Source: an uncultured Chlamydiae bacterium (GTDB lineage: Bacteria; Chlamydiota; Chlamydiia; Chlamydiales; SM23-39). From it: a stretch of DNA of 5,134 nt. The stretch covers positions 1 through 5,134 of the forward strand of contig CAIVVG010000003.1 in NCBI GenBank assembly GCA_903909295.1, in the 5' to 3' direction. Below the pieces are notes generated by a model. It had not been told where the DNA came from, did not search any database, and saw nothing but the letters and a program-made list of their open reading frames with translations. Of the stretch, positions 4,263 through 5,134 are shown piece by piece. Made by a program: the position numbers and the translations under genes. How positions within the stretch are numbered: position 1 is the first letter of the stretch; each line of letters begins with the position of its first letter.

Positions 4263-4709
4263 ATGAAGTTTTTTGTAAAAACCATTATCGCTTTATTCTT
4301 AGCGGGTTCTGCTCTCTTTGGAAAGGAACTCTCCGCCGACGGGTGGGTTTCGCTCGACCAACCTATAAAGTCTTCTTTTGAAACCCCCAAGGATGACCCC
4401 TCGATTTGGGTGATTTTTCGAAAAACGGTGGGGACAGAGTCTTTTCTTGTCCGTTTTCCTGCGGAGCCCGTCTACCAGACAATAGCGGGGCGTTTTGAGG
4501 CGAGTGCCGTACTCGATGGGGAAGAGTTCCGACTGGTCGTCTCTCCTCGAACGGGCCCTTTCCCAGAGAGACGGGTCTACCAGGCCGATGGAAAATGGGT
4601 CTCTGAAGAGGTGAGGGTCACCGATGAGCACATTTACCTTTTTCGGACCGTAAGCGAGCGTCCAGAACCCCCCACACACGCCTATTTTGCAGGGTCTTTT
4701 TCACTCTAG
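4263..4709 (+). CDS. Exported hypothetical protein, 148 aa
   Basis: I do not recognise a family. The N-terminus is a classical signal peptide: Lys2 and Lys6, a hydrophobic core (FVKTIIALFLAGSALF), and probable cleavage after Ala17 or Gly20, placing the mature protein in the periplasm or beyond. There is no lipoprotein cysteine. The mature part is beta-rich and moderately charged: DGWVSLDQPIKSSFETP, SIWVIFRKTVGTESFLVRFP (48-67), FEASAVLDGEEFRLVVSP (78-95), RRVYQADGKWVSEEVRVT and EHIYLFRTV. It has no cysteine at all. ATG 4263 is chosen over the in-frame ATG 4230 because it creates the signal peptide and has a GGGTGGT sequence four to five bases upstream. It is transcribed alone, between a divergent promoter region and a hairpin-rich intergenic element. 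Confidence 0.8.
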   Translation: MKFFVKTIIALFLAGSALFGKELSADGWVSLDQPIKSSFETPKDDPSIWVIFRKTVGTESFLVRFPAEPVYQTIAGRFEASAVLDGEEFRLVVSPRTGPFPERRVYQADGKWVSEEVRVTDEHIYLFRTVSERPEPPTHAYFAGSFSL

Positions 4710-4737
4710 TCACGCCATAAAAATAAATGAACAGGGA

Positions 4738-4913
4738 GCCGCACGAAGCGTGCGGGCAGGAGCGGCGAGGGCTTCCCAAAAATAACAGGATGGTTTTTTT
4801 TATCCTGCCCATCCAACATCTTGTAATTTTTCTTGGGGTGCGGGGCTTCCCCGCCATCCTGCCGCCGTTTCGGCGCTCCTGCCGGCGCGGGGGCCCCGCT
4901 TCGGGGACGGCCG
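4738..4913. repeat. GC-rich cluster of short hairpins, REP-like
   Basis: Five stem-loops in about 175 bases: CCGCACG-AAG-CGTGCGG (4739-4755); CAGGAT/ATCCTG around a T-rich loop (4786-4807); GCGGGG-CTT-CCCCGC (4840-4854); CGCCG-TTT-CGGCG (4863-4875); CCCCG-CTT-CGGGG (4894-4906). Four of the five have three-base loops. GGCAGGAGC (4755-4763) and GCTCCTGCC (4875-4883) form a perfect 9-base inverted repeat across the cluster, and ATCCTGCC recurs at 4802-4809 and 4856-4863. The GC-rich parts contrast sharply with the AT-rich DNA on both sides. No coding frame is convincing. Together this resembles a REP/BIME- or MITE-type palindromic element. It could also slow or end transcription from the 4263-4709 gene, which has no other terminator. 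Confidence 0.6.
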
Positions 4914-4990
4914 ATCCCTGCTATTTTCTCCTCGAACCTCCCCAATTTTCAGGCTTAAATTCACCGGATTAAAATCCCTTTCCATAGAGG

Positions 4991-5033
4991 AAAACGAAAA
5001 AATTTGCACAAAAATCCCCACTTCTTGTATAGT
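4991..5033 (+). promoter_or_regulatory. Strong promoter with A-rich upstream element
   Basis: TTGCAC (5004-5009) and TATAGT (5028-5033), with an 18-base spacer, follow an A-rich tract (4991-5002) that resembles an UP element. Predicted start is near 5040. The quality suggests a highly expressed gene or a stable RNA operon just beyond the window. Confidence 0.6.
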
Positions 5034-5049
5034 CTTGCTTATTCTTTTG

Positions 5050-5134
5050 ATGCTGAATCACGAGAAACAGAACAGCGAGACTGTTCAAGCAGTTTTGACA
5101 GTGGGAAAAGAGAAGAGTAAGAAAGTAAGTTTGT
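5050..5134 (+). CDS. Possible start of a protein gene, runs off the window (or an RNA leader)
   Basis: ATG 5050 opens a frame that stays open to the window end, beginning MLNHEKQNSETVQAVL and continuing TVGKEKSKKVSL. First codon positions are mostly purines and the peptide is charged and ordinary-looking, which suggests coding. Against it, 28 codons is short, there is no ribosome-binding site before the ATG, and the leader would be only about 10 bases. The alternative is that this is the processed leader of a ribosomal RNA gene: there is an inverted repeat ACTGTT/GACAGT (5080-5085, 5097-5102), and the last bases GTAAGTTTGT could be the 5' end of 23S rRNA helix 1. I cannot choose firmly between them. 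Confidence 0.4.
   Translation, partial: MLNHEKQNSETVQAVLTVGKEKSKKVSL

Noticed and set aside
4784..4810. CAGGAT/ATCCTG hairpin with T8 as terminator of the exported-protein gene
   Set aside because: The T run lies in the loop, not after the stem, so it does not fit an intrinsic terminator.
4618..5021. Several 70- to 80-codon frames on both strands across the GC-rich hairpins
   Set aside because: They arise from stop-poor GC-rich palindromes, have Arg/Pro/Gly-rich products and no initiation signals.
1..5134. tRNA genes, CRISPR arrays, transposase genes or attachment sites
   Set aside because: No cloverleaf with a GTTCRANNC loop, no regularly spaced direct repeats and no recombinase or transposase motifs were seen on either strand.

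Overview
The window looks like bacterial chromosome from the Chlamydiae, most likely an environmental (amoeba-associated or Simkania/Waddlia/Parachlamydia-like) lineage. The evidence is indirect. A MarC-family gene sits tail-to-tail with a small, fast-evolving protein resembling a chlamydial neighbour I recall beside the C. trachomatis MarC homologue. An RRM-type RNA-binding protein, an RF-1-domain rescue factor and a thioesterase also suit that group. This is recollection, not a search result. There are no phage genes, transposases or CRISPR arrays.

Layout. 1-145 (+): the last codons of an upstream gene overlap, by ATGA, a tiny 32-residue reading frame. 146-458: no convincing gene; it holds a 10-base C run, three stem-loops and a promoter. 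459-743 (+): a small hypothetical protein whose 3' end overlaps the 3' end of marC by 43 bp. 701-2631 (-): a compact cluster transcribed as release-factor-like gene, then RluA-type pseudouridine synthase, then MarC membrane protein. 2632-2790: divergent promoter region. 2791-3222 (+): RRM protein with an RG-rich tail, closed by a clear intrinsic terminator that also encodes the last residues of the convergent thioesterase gene (3233-3685, -). 3746-4126 (-): small four-helix membrane protein. 4263-4709 (+): unrecognised exported protein, sharing a divergent promoter region with the membrane protein. 4710-4990: GC-rich cluster of small hairpins resembling a REP-like element. 4991-5134: strong promoter with an A-rich upstream tract, followed either by the start of a protein gene (from 5050) or by an untranslated leader of a stable RNA.

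How the genes fit together. Three well-identified genes act on RNA or the ribosome: a GGQ-domain hydrolase likely to release stalled peptides, a pseudouridine synthase that modifies structured RNA, and an RRM protein that binds RNA and may act as a chaperone. The first two are co-oriented 35 bp apart. The remainder (MarC, thioesterase, membrane protein, exported protein) shows no shared pathway. I found no clearly new multi-gene system. The most interesting signals are the hairpin cluster at 4738-4913, several promoters that would give leaderless or nearly leaderless mRNAs, and a terminator doubling as coding sequence.
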